From Dactylosporangium siamense (GTDB taxonomy: Bacteria; Actinomycetota; Actinomycetes; Mycobacteriales; Micromonosporaceae), in contig NZ_BONQ01000083.1 of assembly GCF_016862795.1 (NCBI RefSeq), positions 1 through 64,000 on the forward strand: a stretch of DNA of 64,000 bases, read 5' to 3'. The translations under genes and the position numbers were made by a program. The notes below the pieces were generated by a model that worked only from the letters and a program-made list of their open reading frames with translations, had not been told where the DNA came from and ran no database searches. Of this stretch, positions 44,669-52,879 are shown one piece after another; position 1 is the first letter of the stretch; each line of letters opens with the position of its first letter.

Positions 44669-44763
44669 GGCTGAGAGCTTTTTCGTTGGCTCGGAGCTTT
44701 CGTTGGCTCGGAGCTTTCGTTGGCTCGGAGCTTTCGTCGGCTCAGAGCTTTCGTCGGCTCAGA
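44669..44763. repeat. 17-bp tandem repeats anchored at the DoxX stop codon
   Basis: Five clear 17-bp units of the form TTCGTTGGCTCGGAGCT (last two TTCGTCGGCTCAGAGC) follow two longer, T-expanded units. The unit nearest the DoxX gene contains its TGA (TCA at 44759 on the plus strand). The array fills the gap after the membrane gene at 44651. Confidence 0.9.
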
Positions 44764-45124
44764 GCCAGGTGGTGCCCAGCCAGACGGCGACGGCGGCGGT
44801 CACCAGGAGGCCGATGTTGAGGCCGATCAGCCGGGCCTCACCCCGGGACAGGTGGACCGCGATACCACCGACCTGGATCAGCACGAGCCCGGCCGCGGCG
44901 GCCACCGCGAGCCACGGCGCGATCCCGGTCAGCGGCGGCAGGATCAACCCGACCGCACCGAGGACCTCCAGCACCCCGATCGTCCTCACCAGCGGCATCG
45001 GCACGCGGTCGACCCAGCCCATCATCGGCTGGAGCTGCTCCTGACTCTGCGCGACCTTCTTGCCGCCGGCGTACAGGTAGAACACCGCGAGCAACCCGCC
45101 AACGATCCAGTACGCGATCTCCAT
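44759..45124 (-). CDS. DoxX-like membrane protein
   Basis: The 121-residue product has four membrane helices and the DoxX pattern F-Y-L-Y-A-G-G-K-K-V near residue 15 and V-L-E-V-L-G-A-V-G-L-I-L near residue 50. Family members act in membrane redox steps. It is divergent from an HxlR gene, its probable regulator. Its last codon and stop lie in the tandem repeat. Confidence 0.88.
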   Translation of the reverse strand: MEIAYWIVGGLLAVFYLYAGGKKVAQSQEQLQPMMGWVDRVPMPLVRTIGVLEVLGAVGLILPPLTGIAPWLAVAAAAGLVLIQVGGIAVHLSRGEARLIGLNIGLLVTAAVAVWLGTTWL

Positions 45125-45234
45125 GAACGCCCCTCACCAGGATGGTTACCAGTCGTAAGTAGGCACATGATGCGTCACTATCGGGGGGCCTACAAAAGGC
45201 ACACGGATGTACGTGAGGCACAAGGGGTTGTCAC

Positions 45235-45633
45235 TTGCAGTACGAGCACACCTGCATGATCCGCGGCGACGGCGGCCAGACGCTCCGGGCGATCCTCGAC
45301 CAGATCTGCAACAAGTGGACGCTGCTCATCGTCGCCACCCTCGACCAGGGCACGCTGCGCTTCACCGACCTCCACCAGCAGATCCCGGGCATCTCCCAAC
45401 GGATGTTGACCTTGACGCTGCGCAACCTGGAGCGCGACGGCCTGGTCGCCCGTAAGGTGCACGCCGAGGTCCCACCACGGGTGGAGTACACCCTGACCCC
45501 CACCGGCAAGAGCCTGATCCCGCCCGCGCTGGCCCTCGCGGGCTGGGCGATCGAGCACGTGCCGCACATCGAGGCGAGCCGGGAGGCGTACCAGCTGAAC
45601 TCAGGCTTCGGGCAGCGCCGCGGGGCTGAGTAG
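45235..45633 (+). CDS. HxlR-family regulator
   Basis: The 132-residue product has the HxlR pattern: Cys near the start (T-C-M-I-R), L-D-Q-I-C-N-K-W-T-L-L-I, R-F-T-D-L-H-Q-Q-I-P-G-I-S-Q-R-M-L-T-L-T-L. It starts with TTG at 45235, after AAGGGG. The divergent DoxX gene is the most probable target. The last 33 bases overlap the convergent sensor-domain gene. Confidence 0.9.
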   Translation: MQYEHTCMIRGDGGQTLRAILDQICNKWTLLIVATLDQGTLRFTDLHQQIPGISQRMLTLTLRNLERDGLVARKVHAEVPPRVEYTLTPTGKSLIPPALALAGWAIEHVPHIEASREAYQLNSGFGQRRGAE

Positions 45634-46236
45634 CGCCTGAGCGAACCGCGCCTCGAACCGCGCGGCACCGTGGACGGCAACGGGCAGGGTGACGGCGAAC
45701 AGCAGGGCCGCGACCAGGTAGAACGCCACCGCCGTGAGATAGGCGTCGCCGAGCCCGAGCAGCTCGGGCAGCCCCTGCGCGCCTTCTCCGTCGGGCAGCG
45801 CCCATCCCCACAACGCCCAGCTCAGCCCGCCGAGCACCCCGGCCCACCAGGTGACCACGACCGAGAACGCGGCGGTGCTCGGGACGATGCGCAACGACGC
45901 GTGCGCCAGGTCCCGCCACGCCTGCGGATCGGTGAGGCCGCCGCGGTACCGGGGCTGCCGGACCGGCCCCGCCTCGCTGAGCACCGCGGCGATGCGCGCC
46001 CGCTCCATACCGGCGAACGCCCGTGACAGCGTCATGGCGGCGATCATCAGCGGCACCCCGACCCAGACCACCACCAGACTCACGCCGGCGACGAAGCCGG
46101 TCATGCACAGGGTCAGCCCCGCCAGTGCCAGCGGGAACCCGGTGAGGACGTATCGGGTGTCGGCAGCGACCCGGGACAGCGGCCCGGTCGCGGGAGCGAT
46201 GGTGGTGCGGGGCGTCTCGAGCAGCGTCGCGGTCAT
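45601..46236 (-). CDS. Sensor-domain membrane protein (no kinase domain)
   Basis: The 211-residue product matches the putative sensor domain that usually precedes actinobacterial histidine kinases: R-Y-V-L-T-G-F-P-L-A-L-A-G-L, then W-R-D-L-A-H-A-S-L-R-I-V-P-S, and G-W-A-L-P. Here it ends without a kinase part. It may act as a standalone receptor. The ATG at 46236 is supported by the family start. Confidence 0.82.
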   Translation of the reverse strand: MTATLLETPRTTIAPATGPLSRVAADTRYVLTGFPLALAGLTLCMTGFVAGVSLVVVWVGVPLMIAAMTLSRAFAGMERARIAAVLSEAGPVRQPRYRGGLTDPQAWRDLAHASLRIVPSTAAFSVVVTWWAGVLGGLSWALWGWALPDGEGAQGLPELLGLGDAYLTAVAFYLVAALLFAVTLPVAVHGAARFEARFAQALLSPAALPEA

Positions 46237-46334
46237 GCCATCGACGCTAGGCGCCGCCTCCGCCACAACCGATCCGGCGAGCCGCCCTCTCGTTGGTAGG
46301 GCCCACCCCAGTGCCAGCCGGCCTTCGGGCACTC

Positions 46335-46930
46335 TCAGCCACGATTCCCAGCCCACTCGCCGGCGAGCATGGCGAAAACCAGCTCGGTGCACCACTCGCC
46401 GTCGAGCATTTCGCTGTCGACGAAGCGTGCTTCCTGCCGCATCCCGATCCTGCGCGCGAGCTTCACCGAGGCCGCGTTGCGTTCGTCGACACTGGCGGTG
46501 ATCCGGTGCAGTCCGCATTCAGGCCCAACTCGTCGAAGCCGAGTCCCAACGCCGCCCGCGCCGCTTCGGTTGCGTAACCACGGCCGGCGAAGTCCGGGTT
46601 GACGGCGTAGCCGAGCTCGCCGCTGCAGTGTTCCCGGCTGCGCCAGAACACCATCACCTCACCGACGAGCTTCCCGGTCTCTGCCACTTCGATGCCGAGC
46701 GTCAGCGACTGCCCTTCGTCGGTGAGGGCGGTTGCCGCCCACGGGCCGGCCAGTCGATCGATGACCGCTTCACGGCTCAGCGGATTGAAGGGGACATACC
46801 GGCAAACGTCCGGGCGGCTGCGATAGGCCAGCAGCGCGTCGACGTCGTCGAGTCCCAGCGGGCGTAGCAGCAGGCGCGGAGTGCGGACCGGATAGATCGG
46901 GCGGAGCTGAAGCTGTCGCTCTTCCCGCAC
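46335..46930 (-). pseudogene. Frameshifted GNAT (RimJ/RimL-type) acetyltransferase
   Basis: The first part (from 46930) reads R-T-P-R-L-L-L-R-P-L, G-R-G-Y-A-T-E-A-A-R-A-A-L-G, typical of RimJ/RimL enzymes. After L-G-L-N-A-D near 46515 the frame ends in unrelated residues. Shifting frame there recovers L-H-R-I-T-A-S-V-D-E-R-N-A-A-S and the C-terminal part up to a TGA at 46335. One base or two bases are missing or extra. A sequencing error would give an intact gene. Confidence 0.8.
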
Positions 46931-47592
46931 GCCGACATCATGTCAGCCGTCGCGCACCCATGAGCCAGGCCACAATCGGACGGTCGCGCCGTCGCGTCCG
47001 CAGGTCTGTGACGTGCCCCCGGCAGGATTCGAACCTGCGACACACGGTTTAGGAATTCAAGTCGATCAAGCGAGGCGCGGTCACCCACCTGCGGTGACCT
47101 GCGCCTCGTCGGCGTGCCGGCCTTCGCTGAGTGCCCGCGATTAACCGCGGTTAACCGTGGGATCGGGCACGCAACGGGCACGCCGGCCGACTGGTTTCCG
47201 CGCGATCCCCTCAGGTCTGAAGCTCCTCCGTACACCGTCATGCACCCCTGGGAAGCGGGCCGGCGGCGGGGGTGCCTCGTGCGCGCGGAGGGTGAGGGCC
47301 GGCGCGGACGCTTGGCACCCCCGCCGGCGGTCTGCTTGGCATCGCCTGCGTGGCGGGTGTGCGGAGGAGTGGCCCCCTCCGGGACCCAGAGGCCCGCCGG
47401 GAGGCAAGAGCGTGATTACCGGCGGAGGGCGAGGCCGCGGGAGCGACGGTATGTAGTCCGGTGGGCATCGCGGTAGCTCAAATCTCTGTTGAGCCATTCC
47501 GGTTTCTCGATATCTGTTGGTCACCGCCACACCTGGCCCGGCCGACAGTCTCGACCCTGGCTGTGGCGTCCGGCTCGGTACGCTTCGCCTTG
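46931..47592. other. Gene-poor junction with attachment scar
   Basis: After the 51-bp tRNA copy (47005-47055) comes a 9-base dyad-like CCGCGGTTAACC region (47140-47160) and a GC-rich stretch up to 47592. No ORF has recognisable similarity. I infer the remnant of an integrated element, because such sequence normally follows an integrase-proximal att site. Confidence 0.5.
47005..47055 (-). repeat. Inverted 51-bp copy of the tRNA-Arg 3' half (att scar)
   Basis: This is the perfect reverse complement of 37922-37972, from the anticodon loop to nine bases past the tRNA. The 5' half of the tRNA is missing, so it is not functional. Being inverted, the two copies do not form a normal attL/attR pair. 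Confidence 0.92.
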
Positions 47593-48021
47593 ATGGATGA
47601 GACGTATGCGCAACGGGCCTACCTGGTTCTCCTGCACCGGCTGACGAAAGCCGTGTCGTCGTACAGTGATGCAGAACTCGACGCGATGGCGTTCGACCCG
47701 GACGAGGTCACCGCGCTGGTGGGGCTGGCACCGACGACCAGCAACCGGCGGGGCGAGCGGGGACGACGATTGAGCGGCTGGGAGTACAGCATGCCGGTGA
47801 TGGACACCGCTATCACCGAATTCGCGATGACTGCACTGCTCGACCGGATCGACCCGTGCGCCGACGGCATCGCCGCCGCCTGCCGGGCCTTCGACCTGCA
47901 GGCCGGCATCAGGGTTGTCAACAACGAGCCGGACCACGCGGCGAGCGCCTTGGTCTTCTACTCACCAACGACCATCCAGCGGCTTGCCCGCCTCGGCGTG
48001 TGGATCGAACACGCCCCGTAG
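47593..48021 (+). CDS. DUF4279-like protein
   Basis: The 142-residue product opens A-Q-R-A-Y-L-V-L-L-H and has F-D-P-D-E-V-T-A-L-V-G-L-A-P-T followed by G-W-E-Y-S, a pattern of DUF4279 proteins, some of which serve as immunity proteins. The ATG at 47593 follows TTG; both are possible. It stands in the element remnant. Confidence 0.75.
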   Translation: MDETYAQRAYLVLLHRLTKAVSSYSDAELDAMAFDPDEVTALVGLAPTTSNRRGERGRRLSGWEYSMPVMDTAITEFAMTALLDRIDPCADGIAAACRAFDLQAGIRVVNNEPDHAASALVFYSPTTIQRLARLGVWIEHAP

Positions 48022-48389
48022 CGCTTGCCATCTCCCGGTGAGGCGTCGGAAATCGGAGCCACCGCATCCACACTGCACTACCGCGATCATCAATCGACCT
48101 TGCACTTAGCACGTCGAAGATGGCCATCACCGAGGTTGAAAGGGCGCGTTGAGGCCAACTCGGTCGATGCAGGCGCTTCGAGTCAAGCGTCGACCTGTCT
48201 GGCCGTCCTTCTCAAGCGGACTCCGTCCGGCCCGACGTGGCGTCCCGGTCGCGAGGGCTTACGGCGCTGGCGCGCAGCGCCGGGCGCCGCTTGCCCGTCG
48301 AGCCGGGTGTCCACGTCCGGGCCTGCGCCGAAGGCGCCTTGATCTAGTACAGCCATATTCGGCAACGGTCACCACAGACGACTTGTCCG
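48022..48389. other. Gene-free stretch before the IS element
   Basis: No supported ORF. It contains the hairpin GGCGCTGGCGCGCAGCGCC near 48259-48285 and ends at the left inverted repeat of the IS. It is probably element-derived. Confidence 0.4.
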
Positions 48390-48467
48390 GTCCCGACACA
48401 TGCTTGACACTCGCGTCCCACTACATGCTTGACAGTGGCCGTGTTCGGTCGTTGATCACGATGGTTG

Positions 48468-50435
48468 ATGAATCTCGTGGTCGGGGGGCCGGGATTGGCG
48501 CTGATCGTCATGTCGAAGGTGGAACAGCGGTATCGGGCCGTGCTTGCGGTGCAGGCCGGGGAGCGGGTCGGTGAGGTCGCGCAGCGGCTGGGGGTGTCGC
48601 GGCAGAGTGTGCATACCTGGTTGAACCGTTATGCCGAGGCGGGTCTGGCCGGGTTGGAGGATCGGTCCCGTCGGCCGGACTCGTGTGCTCATCAGGCGTC
48701 GCCGGAGGTGGAGGCGGCGGTGTGCGAGTTGCGCCGAGCGCATCCGCGGTGGGGTGCGCGGCGGATCGAGTTCGAGTTGGGTCGTAACGGATGCCCGGGC
48801 CGGGTGCCGTCACGGATGACGGTGTACCGGATCCTGGTGCGTCATGGGCTGCTGCGGCCGGTGAAGCGGGGCCGGCAGCGTAAGGACTACAAGCGCTGGC
48901 AGCGTGACGCGCCGATGGAGTTGTGGCAGATGGACATCGTCGGCGGGATCCTGCTGCCCGGTGGGGTGGAGGCGAAGGTGGTCACCTGCGTGGACGATCA
49001 CTCCCGGTTCGCGGTCGCGGCGAAGGTGGTGCGCCGGGCCACCGGCCGGGCTGTCTGTGCCGCGTTCGCTGAGGCCCTGGTCCGGTACGGAATCCCGGAG
49101 GAGATGCTCACCGACAACGGCAAGCAGTTCACCGACCGGTTCGGCAAGGGCGGTGAGGTGCTGTTCGACCGGATCTGCCGGGAGAACGGCATCGTGCACC
49201 GGCTGACACAGCCTGCATCGCCCACTACGACCGGGAAGGTGGAACGGTTCCATCAGACGCTGCGTCGGGAACTGCTCGACGACATCGGCGAATTCATCGA
49301 CCTGGCTGCCGGGCAGGCTGCGGTCGACCGGTTCCTGCACGAGTACAACACCAACCGGCCGCATCAGGCCCTGGACATGGCGTTTCCCGCCGACCGGTTC
49401 CGGCCGAACACCGCCACCGACGGCGCGGCGTTGCTGCCGCTGAAGGTGCCCAGCATCCTGGGCGTGACGCCAGCATCGCCGCAGCCGCCGGTGTCCGCCG
49501 CTGTGACGCAGCGCAGCGCCGCGCTGGCGCCTGCTCCGGCGATCCCGGTCGTCCCGCCGCAGGTGTCGTCCGGCCGGTGGGCCGGTGGTGCGATCGAGTT
49601 CGACCGGGTTGTGCCGCCGTCGGGGAACCTGCAGGTCGCTGGGAAACAGTTCTGGCTCGGTCCGGCCCGCTCCGGCATCACGGTGACGTTCTGGGCTGAC
49701 CCCGATGTCATCCATCTGCTGATCGCCGGTACCCGGCTCAAGTCGGTGCGCTCCCATTTGTCCGTCAACGACCTGGCCATGCTGCTGCGTAACGGTGGCC
49801 GCCAGGCCGGGCCGCCGCCGCTGCCCGTAGCCGCCAACGGCGACCCTGTCGGGCCGGTCGAGGTCGACCGGACCGTCAACGCTGCCGGCCATGTGTCCCT
49901 GGGCCAGCATGTGGTGCTGGCGGCCGAGATCCTCGCCGGGCGCCGGGTGAGCATCCGCATCGACGAGCAGACCCTGATGTTTTTCGACCCGGACACGCGG
50001 GAACTGTTGCGCACCCGCGCCAACCCGCTGACCCCGGCCGAGATCGGGCGGCTGCGCTCGGCCCGTCCCGCTGGTCCGCCGCCACAGCCTCCGACCGGTC
50101 CGGTCCGCGTCCAGCGCCGCGCCTCCAACAGTGGCGTCGTCATGGTCGCCGGGCAGAAAGTCGCGCTCGTCCGGATCCACGCCGGCGAGACCATCACCAT
50201 CGACGTGTCCGGGACGGAGCTGGCCATCCACTGCGACGACGGCACCCGCACCATCCGACGCACCACCGACCAGCCCGTCACCCGGATCAAAGCCCACCGC
50301 CCCCGCAAGACCGACCAGCTCTCGGCCGAGGCGCTACGAACCGCCCAGTCGCTCCGCGCCACCACGATGCACGACGCCGCCACGCTGCCCCCGCCGCAAA
50401 GTCGGGCTCCGCGCCCCAGGTTGTCGTTGGAATGA
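48468..50435 (+). CDS. IS481-family transposase with C-terminal extension
   Basis: The 655-residue protein has an N-terminal HTH pair (V-A-Q-R-L-G-V-S-R-Q-S-V-H-T-W-L, near residue 35) and a DDE integrase core: Asp in W-Q-M-D-I-V, Asp in L-T-D-N-G-K-Q-F, and Glu in G-K-V-E-R-F-H-Q-T-L-R. Residues from about 365 form three related beta-rich units (each with a V-A-G-Q-K or A-G-K-Q core) seen in long actinobacterial IS481 proteins. The ATG at 48468 follows a TTG. The stop overlaps the next ORF. Confidence 0.92.
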   Translation: MNLVVGGPGLALIVMSKVEQRYRAVLAVQAGERVGEVAQRLGVSRQSVHTWLNRYAEAGLAGLEDRSRRPDSCAHQASPEVEAAVCELRRAHPRWGARRIEFELGRNGCPGRVPSRMTVYRILVRHGLLRPVKRGRQRKDYKRWQRDAPMELWQMDIVGGILLPGGVEAKVVTCVDDHSRFAVAAKVVRRATGRAVCAAFAEALVRYGIPEEMLTDNGKQFTDRFGKGGEVLFDRICRENGIVHRLTQPASPTTTGKVERFHQTLRRELLDDIGEFIDLAAGQAAVDRFLHEYNTNRPHQALDMAFPADRFRPNTATDGAALLPLKVPSILGVTPASPQPPVSAAVTQRSAALAPAPAIPVVPPQVSSGRWAGGAIEFDRVVPPSGNLQVAGKQFWLGPARSGITVTFWADPDVIHLLIAGTRLKSVRSHLSVNDLAMLLRNGGRQAGPPPLPVAANGDPVGPVEVDRTVNAAGHVSLGQHVVLAAEILAGRRVSIRIDEQTLMFFDPDTRELLRTRANPLTPAEIGRLRSARPAGPPPQPPTGPVRVQRRASNSGVVMVAGQKVALVRIHAGETITIDVSGTELAIHCDDGTRTIRRTTDQPVTRIKAHRPRKTDQLSAEALRTAQSLRATTMHDAATLPPPQSRAPRPRLSLE

Positions 50436-50761
50436 TGACGAGCATGGACAGCTTCGAAGGCCGCGCCTGGCTGGAGTGGTGGGCGAACTCGTCCACCCTG
50501 CTCGACAGCGTCGAGGTGGCAGTCGTGATCACCACCAGCGGTGCCGGATGGGACGCTCATGGGTTCCTGACCAGCAACAAGGGCGAGGACCGCGAGGGGT
50601 TCGCCTTCTTCTGCGAACTCGATCCCGTCTTCATGCTGCGATTCGAAGACGAGAGCACCGTTGCCGTGACCGTGCACCCCACCGACGAGCATCGCCGGTT
50701 CACCCTGACCGAGTACACCGAGCCGGCTCAACGCCCGATCGACCACCACATCGATCTTTAG
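50432..50761 (+). CDS. Acidic passenger protein in the IS element, unknown
   Basis: The 109-residue product (G-R-A-W-L-E-W-W-A-N-S-S-T-L-L-D near the start, D-R-E-G-F-A-F-F-C-E-L-D-P-V-F-M-L-R-F in the middle) is acidic and aromatic. Its ATG overlaps the transposase TGA (ATGATGA), and it is inside the terminal repeats. No family is certain. Confidence 0.75.
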   Translation: MMTSMDSFEGRAWLEWWANSSTLLDSVEVAVVITTSGAGWDAHGFLTSNKGEDREGFAFFCELDPVFMLRFEDESTVAVTVHPTDEHRRFTLTEYTEPAQRPIDHHIDL

Positions 50762-50890
50762 GCAGCGCCACGCCCGAGCACGTCTACGATGAAGCATCCA
50801 AAACGTCCCTAGGCCACCTGTCCAACATCAGGTGAGACGGAAACGTCAAGCATCAGGTGGGACTCGACATGCGGTTCTGTGGCATGTCTG

Positions 50891-51090
50891 GTCCCGGTTG
50901 ATGTTTGACAGCCGCGTCCCAGCTGACGCTTGACAGGTGCCGTGTTCGGCGTCTTGATCACGAGGTCGTTGCGGAGATCTCGTTGGTCGGGGAGCCGGGA
51001 TTGGCGTTGTTGCAGATGTCTGTCGTGGAGCCGCGGTGTTGGCGGTGCAGGCTGGCGACCGGGTGGGCGAGGTCGCGGCGAAGGTCGGAA
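50891..51090 (+). mobile_element. Truncated 5' end of a second IS481-type element
   Basis: GTCCCGGTTGATGTTTGACAG and a second inner repeat at 50921-50942 repeat the left end of the complete IS. Then GTGCCGTGTTCGG, GGGATTGGCG and GTGCAGGCTGGCGACCGGG follow the transposase gene's 5' region with scattered mismatches. It stops at about 51090. The inner ORF is broken. Confidence 0.8.
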
Positions 51091-51605
51091 GATGCCAGCG
51101 TCGACGAGGGTCATGAGCTTGCCGTCGACGGGGTGGCGGATGTGGTGCTCGTCCCCAACCTCTCTGGGCAGAACACCTAGGGCTGGCCGGGGGTGGGTGC
51201 GACATGGTGTTCTCCTGTGCCTGAGGGTCGGCGCAGGTCCAACGGTGTCGGTGAATCTGGCCTGAACGTCAATGCTGGAGGCGGCAATTGACGTGTCAAA
51301 AGCGGATTGGTTCACTGGCCTGGGATGATCGCCTCGCCGCCGGCTTCCCACCTGGAGATCATTCGCTCGCTGACGCCGAGGTGGCCGGCGAACTCGGCGA
51401 GTTGGGCGTTGCGGCGGTGCCACAGCGCGCCGAGCAGACCGGTGTGCGTCACCTCGGGCAGGTCGCGGGTGTACGTCGCCGATCGCACGCACCACGGCTC
51501 GACTGCACCGGACGGCACCTCGCGGGTGGTCACCAGCACCTGCGGCGTGGCTGCTGCACTCGAACGAGCGAGCGGTAAGTGTGTGAGGGGGTCGAACACG
51601 GTCAC
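51091..51605 (-). pseudogene. Disrupted HTH-SUMF1/FGE-like gene
   Basis: From the GTG at 51605 the product reads T-V-F-D-P-L-T-H-L-P-L-A-R-S-S and then an HTH: L-G-V-S-E-R-M-I-S-R-W-E-A-G-G-E-A. A one-base deletion near 51322 breaks the frame; on the other frame the expected P-R-P-V-N-Q-S-A-F-D-T-S and H-H-I-R-H-P-V-D-G-K-L-M-T-L-V-D-A-G-I-F follow. I recall H-P-V-D-G-K-L-M-T-L-V-D-A-G-x-F as the start of an FGE (SUMF1)-like part in actinobacterial HTH fusions. The truncated IS cuts it there. Confidence 0.65.
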
Positions 51606-51737
51606 GCGGACGACGAAGACGTCATCTCGGCTACGACGACGGTGCAGCGGCCGGTCGTCAGGCGCCCAATGACACGCTGCACATGGCTGCTGCCGGGATC
51701 TGGACCGGCGTCGGCGGGCTGAGGTGACGACGCGGCC
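51606..51737. other. Short gap after the disrupted HTH gene
   Basis: On the minus strand a fragment V-Q-R-V-I-G-R-L-T-T-G-R-C-T-V-V-V-A-E is open but stops before the HTH start. It may be decayed coding sequence. No gene supported. Confidence 0.35.
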
Positions 51738-52325
51738 CTACAGGGCGACGCGGTCGCGGATGCTGTCGAGCACCGCTTCCGCCGCCCACGCGGCGGCGTC
51801 GGCGATGTCACGCCGGTCCATGCCGAACTCGCGGCGAAACGTCACCCAGGTCGCGGCGGAGTCGAGGTGACACAGTGCCACGATGACCGCCCTGCGCTGC
51901 ACTTCGTCGAGGGATGGCACCTCGGCGTCCAGCAGCCGCTCGAGGTGCGGCCGGCCGAGCGACGGCGCCGCGCCGCTCACGCCGCGCATTGCCGTTTCGG
52001 CGACGACGTGCGCGAGCTCCGGCCGCTCGTCGTACCGCTGCATCGCGTCGCGGATCGCGAGGGGGATGTCGAAGATCGAGTGCGACTCCTCGCGGGCGAA
52101 CACCGTGGCCTCGATCCACGTCGCGGTCGCCAGGAGCAGATCGACCCGCGTGGGATAGTTGCGGAACACCGTGCGCTCGGCGATGCCGGCCCGGCGCGCG
52201 ACGAGCCGGAATGACACGTCGTCGCTGCCGACCTCCTCGATCAGCTCGGCGTAGGCGGCGAGGATCGCCGCTTGCGTGCCGCTCAGCGCCGGGACGTCCG
52301 CCGGCCCGGTCACGGCTTCGCCCAC
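51738..52325 (-). CDS. TetR-family regulator (second of a pair)
   Basis: The 195-residue product has a TetR HTH in residues 20-65 (V-S-F-R-L-V-A-R-R-A-G-I-A-E-R-T-V-F-R-N-Y-P-T-R) and a helical effector domain. It begins inside the end of the upstream TetR gene (16-bp overlap). The two are paralogues and may form heterodimers that control the urea/permease genes. Confidence 0.9.
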   Translation of the reverse strand: MGEAVTGPADVPALSGTQAAILAAYAELIEEVGSDDVSFRLVARRAGIAERTVFRNYPTRVDLLLATATWIEATVFAREESHSIFDIPLAIRDAMQRYDERPELAHVVAETAMRGVSGAAPSLGRPHLERLLDAEVPSLDEVQRRAVIVALCHLDSAATWVTFRREFGMDRRDIADAAAWAAEAVLDSIRDRVAL

Positions 52326-52879
52326 GTCGCGTCGAGCAGCCTCGCGAGCATGGTGCCGACGGCGCGGTCGAACGCGTCGCAGATCTCGCCGGCGTCCATG
52401 TCGAAGCCCGTGCGCAGTCGCGCCCAGAACATCGCCGAGGAGAAGTATCGCAGGGATGCCGCGAGCCGCCGCCGATCCCGTCGGTTGAGCGTCGAAGCCG
52501 ACACGTCGAGCATCGCCTCGATCGCACGGGTGATGTAGGCAGGCTCGGCGTCGAGCGTCGGCGAGATCGCGGACGCCCGTGCGCCGACGAATGCATACGC
52601 GGGCGACGCGTCGAAGGCGCGGAAGCGGTCGTGCACGGCGGCGCGGAAATCGGCCACGGTCACGAACGGCGGCAGCGGGAAATGGGTCTGCTCAATCCAG
52701 TTCGAAAGTGCGGCGAGCAGGTGCGCACGGGTGGGGTACTGGCGGTAGACCGTGCGCTCCGAGATGCCGACCTCGTCGGCGAGGGCACGATAGGAGATGT
52801 CGTCGAACGTGTGCTCACGCAGCAGAGCCGCAGCGCTCGCCAGAATCGCGGTCGCGGTGTCGACCGGCTCCTCCATCAC
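52310..52879 (-). CDS. TetR-family regulator (first of a pair)
   Basis: The 189-residue product has I-S-Y-R-A-L-A-D-E-V-G-I-S-E-R-T-V-Y-R-Q-Y-P-T-R, a TetR HTH very like that of its neighbour. Its start overlaps the end of the NCS1 permease gene by four bases, so it is cotranscribed with the transporter. Confidence 0.9.
   Translation of the reverse strand: MMEEPVDTATAILASAAALLREHTFDDISYRALADEVGISERTVYRQYPTRAHLLAALSNWIEQTHFPLPPFVTVADFRAAVHDRFRAFDASPAYAFVGARASAISPTLDAEPAYITRAIEAMLDVSASTLNRRDRRRLAASLRYFSSAMFWARLRTGFDMDAGEICDAFDRAVGTMLARLLDATWAKP

Larger units (their letters stand above)
48390..50863 (+). mobile_element. IS481-type insertion sequence, about 2.47 kb
   Basis: The left end (48390-48440) and right end (50812-50863) are imperfect inverted repeats of about 52 bp. 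Both hold GTCCC and ATGCTTGAC near the tip and a second ATG(C/T)T(T/G)GACAG followed by GGCC inside. Between them lie the transposase and a coupled small ORF. Target duplication could not be confirmed. Confidence 0.85.

Noticed and set aside
44669-44763. CRISPR array at the 17-bp repeats
   Set aside because: No spacers; the units are contiguous and derive from the DoxX stop region.
47141-47530. Integrase 3' end next to the att scar
   Set aside because: Position fits, but no tyrosine-recombinase motif (R-H-x-x-R or the active-site Tyr region) could be read in any frame.
48390-50863. Target-site duplication of the IS
   Set aside because: The bases flanking the two ends do not give a convincing direct repeat, so none is claimed.
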